Below, one piece after another: positions 16,286 through 17,784 of a stretch of DNA of 17,784 nucleotides. The notes below the pieces were generated by a model. It made no database searches. It worked only from the letters and a program-made list of their open reading frames with translations, and had not been told where the DNA came from. A program made the translations under genes and the position numbers. This DNA is from Ramicandelaber brevisporus (taxonomy: Eukaryota; Kickxellomycota; Ramicandelaberales; Ramicandelaberaceae): NCBI GenBank assembly GCA_025201865.1, contig MU603016.1, positions 1 through 17,784 on the forward strand, in the 5' to 3' direction. Position 1 is the stretch's first letter, and the number at the start of each line of letters is the position of its first letter.

Positions 16286-16741
16286 AATACCGTTGTAGTG
16301 TCGATGTCGATATAGTAATCAGAGATTCGCACAGCGAATTGACCAATATAAGGTTTAAGAAAAAGAGCTAAAAAAAAACTAAAAAAAAAAAAAAAGGAAA
16401 TGAAGATGAACCAGAGCAAGAGAAGGTTGCCGAAAAACGCTGCGGGGATTGGACGAAATAGGGGATACAGATAGAATTGTGGCGAGTCGTTTTTGAAGAG
16501 CGGAGGAACGAAGTGGTCTCACATGGTCCAAGTATCAGGAACAATGTCAAAAAATATATTACTTATTATTACTAATTCAGGGGGAGTTCAAAATCAAATC
16601 ACAAAGATTTTATTTACCACGACTTAATATTAATAGCGACATCGATAGATACCATTTGAGCTTATTATGAGTAGCTTTAAACAAATTGGGATAGTTTAAA
16701 TAGGAGCAATGACAGCATCATTCATCTAATTGTGGAGACAA
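16286..16741. promoter_or_regulatory. Promoter region of the Gly-rich gene and AT-rich spacer
   Basis: On the minus strand a TATATT sequence lies about 60 bases upstream of the ATG (16345-16350), next to ATTGG. A perfect 6-base inverted repeat with a 3-base centre (ATTCGC-ACA-GCGAAT, 16325-16339) sits between it and the ATG. An A-tract of about 16 bases (16379-16395), which is a T-tract on the coding strand, may act as a nucleosome-excluding element. The remainder to 16741 is AT-rich with no credible gene, and the LINE 5' edge lies somewhere near its end. Confidence 0.45.
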
Positions 16742-17784
16742 CGATTCGCCGAACACACACCCCGAGGCTGACGTCAGTAACAGGGGCAGTGTGGTCGAGA
16801 AAACCCAATTCTGATACTCGCCGCTGGCAACCAGCAGTACATTCGGATTGGAAGCCTGAACTTCCAGTCTCTCAACTCAGCTTACAGAAGAAATGTCGCT
16901 TATCACCTTGTCACTCCATCTCCATCCCCATTCATCATCACCCTCCAACAGTCAGATATACTCTCAGCTACAGAAATCAGAACCAGCACCATCCCTGCAT
17001 CAGCACTCAGCACCGCATTTGACCCCTCCCACCCAGGACACCAGCACCAACCACAGTCACTCAAAGCAGCACAGCACATCCTCACCAGTGGCGTCTCAGC
17101 CAGTGACGCTCGCTGCGATGGAACACGCGAGTTGTTCAAGGCCCAACTGTTCGAATGTGGCCGCGCCGGCGTGATCGTCTCCAGACACCTTGCATCCAGC
17201 ACCAAACAACTAGTTATCCCGTTTCAGCACATCCCAGCACAGCACTACAGCATCACCCACCACTTGGACTTTGTCCGTCGTATCTGTTTCATCATCATCG
17301 ACCTTGGCCCTCAGACACGCATTCAGGGTTCCATGTACTTTCCCTCAGGCCACTCAGAGGTGCAGAAGGAAGCGCGTATTGCCTTTGGCCGGTACGTGGA
17401 GTTTGCACTGACATGGCTCAGTAGCGAATATGCCGGTATCCCACTTGCAATTGGCGCAGACTTGAACATGGCAGCGACAGCGATAGACCGTGACGGCAGA
17501 TTCGACCCAGCAGAAGGCGAGCATTACAACGAAGTCATTGGCAACAGATTGATCAGATTCGGCCTTGTAGATCTGTGGGCTTTCCAGCGAGGCGATGCCG
17601 ACGTCGGTGTTTACTCTCGCCGCAACCACAACAACAGCAAAGGCAGCAAGAAGGACGAGGCAAAGTCGTTTGGCAGAATCGACGCGCTCTTAGTTTCAAC
17701 AGATGAGGCAGAGTGCGCAGAGAGAGTAGAACACAGGTGGATTGATATGTTCGACCACGCCTATGTATACAGCAGAATTGAAAT
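16742..17784 (+). mobile_element. LINE (non-LTR retrotransposon) 5' part, continues outside window
   Basis: The element carries an APE-type endonuclease domain, and its reverse transcriptase would lie beyond the right edge. The left boundary is not sharp; the first in-frame stop-free codon of the endonuclease frame is at 16778. Upstream, a different frame reads DNDSPNTHPEADVSNRGSVVEKTQF and ends at a TGA, so either a +1 frameshift lies near 16810 or the element is truncated just before the endonuclease. It is in the same orientation as the LINE 3' end at 2.7-3.6 kb, and the two might be partial copies of one family. Confidence 0.7.
16778..17784 (+). pseudogene. LINE ORF2 endonuclease domain, partial and lacking a start codon
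   Basis: The frame is open from 16778 to the window end (about 335 codons). It reads IRIGSLNFQSLNSAYRR (the conserved opening Asn of AP-endonuclease folds), ITLQQ where LINEs normally have LQE, then RAGVIVSR, MYFPSGHS, IGADLNMA (the D-x-N pair), IDRDGRF, FGRIDALLVS (the RID motif) and MFDHAYVYSRIE (the catalytic Asp-His). The order and spacing are those of a LINE APE endonuclease, which nicks target DNA for target-primed reverse transcription. No ATG precedes the domain in this frame (the first is near 17332), and the apparent Glu-to-Gln change hits an active-site residue, so this copy is probably inactive. There are no internal stops. Confidence 0.7.

Overview
The window reads as nuclear DNA of a eukaryote. 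The evidence is a Sec62 translocon subunit, secretory and GPI-anchored proteins, AATAAA/ATTAAA poly(A) signals, TATA boxes and fragments of LINE and Helitron elements. Gene density is high, and most long reading frames have no visible intron. The mix (intron-poor genes, low-complexity Ser/Gly/Gln-rich wall-type proteins, LINE plus Helitron debris) fits an early-diverging fungus such as a chytrid, but this is inference and a related protist is not excluded. No tRNA, rRNA or CRISPR was found.

Layout, left to right. (1) Bases 1-1406 (-): N-terminal part of an RS-rich protein with a weak resemblance to the C-terminal half of ubiquitin-specific proteases. (2) About 2099-2629 (+): a small gene needing at least one intron, whose last exon looks like homeodomain helix 2/helix 3. 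(3) 2688-4484: a mobile-element graveyard, with a 5'-truncated LINE 3' end (zinc knuckle, 3' UTR, A-tract) followed by a broken Helitron-like N-terminal fragment. (4) 4514-6100 (-): a 2-oxoglutarate/Fe(II) oxygenase of the prolyl-4-hydroxylase type with long acidic insertions. (5) 6101-7948: a long, mostly gene-poor stretch with one possible 81-residue ORF and a clear TATA box for the next gene. (6) 7949-9760 (+): an SH3/poly-proline/coiled-coil scaffold. (7) 9813-10514 (-): Sec62, tail to tail with the SH3 gene. (8) 10805-12436 (+): a seven-transmembrane protein with signal peptide and ectodomain, divergent from Sec62. (9) 12824-13456 (+): a Ser-rich GPI-anchored surface protein with strong codon bias. 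(10) 13571-16285 (-): a 904-residue secreted Gly-rich protein, convergent with the GPI gene. (11) 16742-17784 (+): the 5' part of another LINE with an APE-type endonuclease domain, running off the window.

Functional links. From 9.8 to 16.3 kb four adjacent genes concern the secretory pathway or cell surface: translocation (Sec62), a candidate surface receptor (7TM), a GPI-anchored wall protein and a Gly-rich secreted matrix protein. The SH3 scaffold would sit on the cytoplasmic side. No operon-like logic is implied; the neighbours could share chromatin or promoters only pairwise. The best candidates for something undescribed are the Gly-rich/GPI surface-protein pair, the ectodomain 7TM protein, the split homeodomain-like gene and the USP-like protein lacking the expected catalytic residues.
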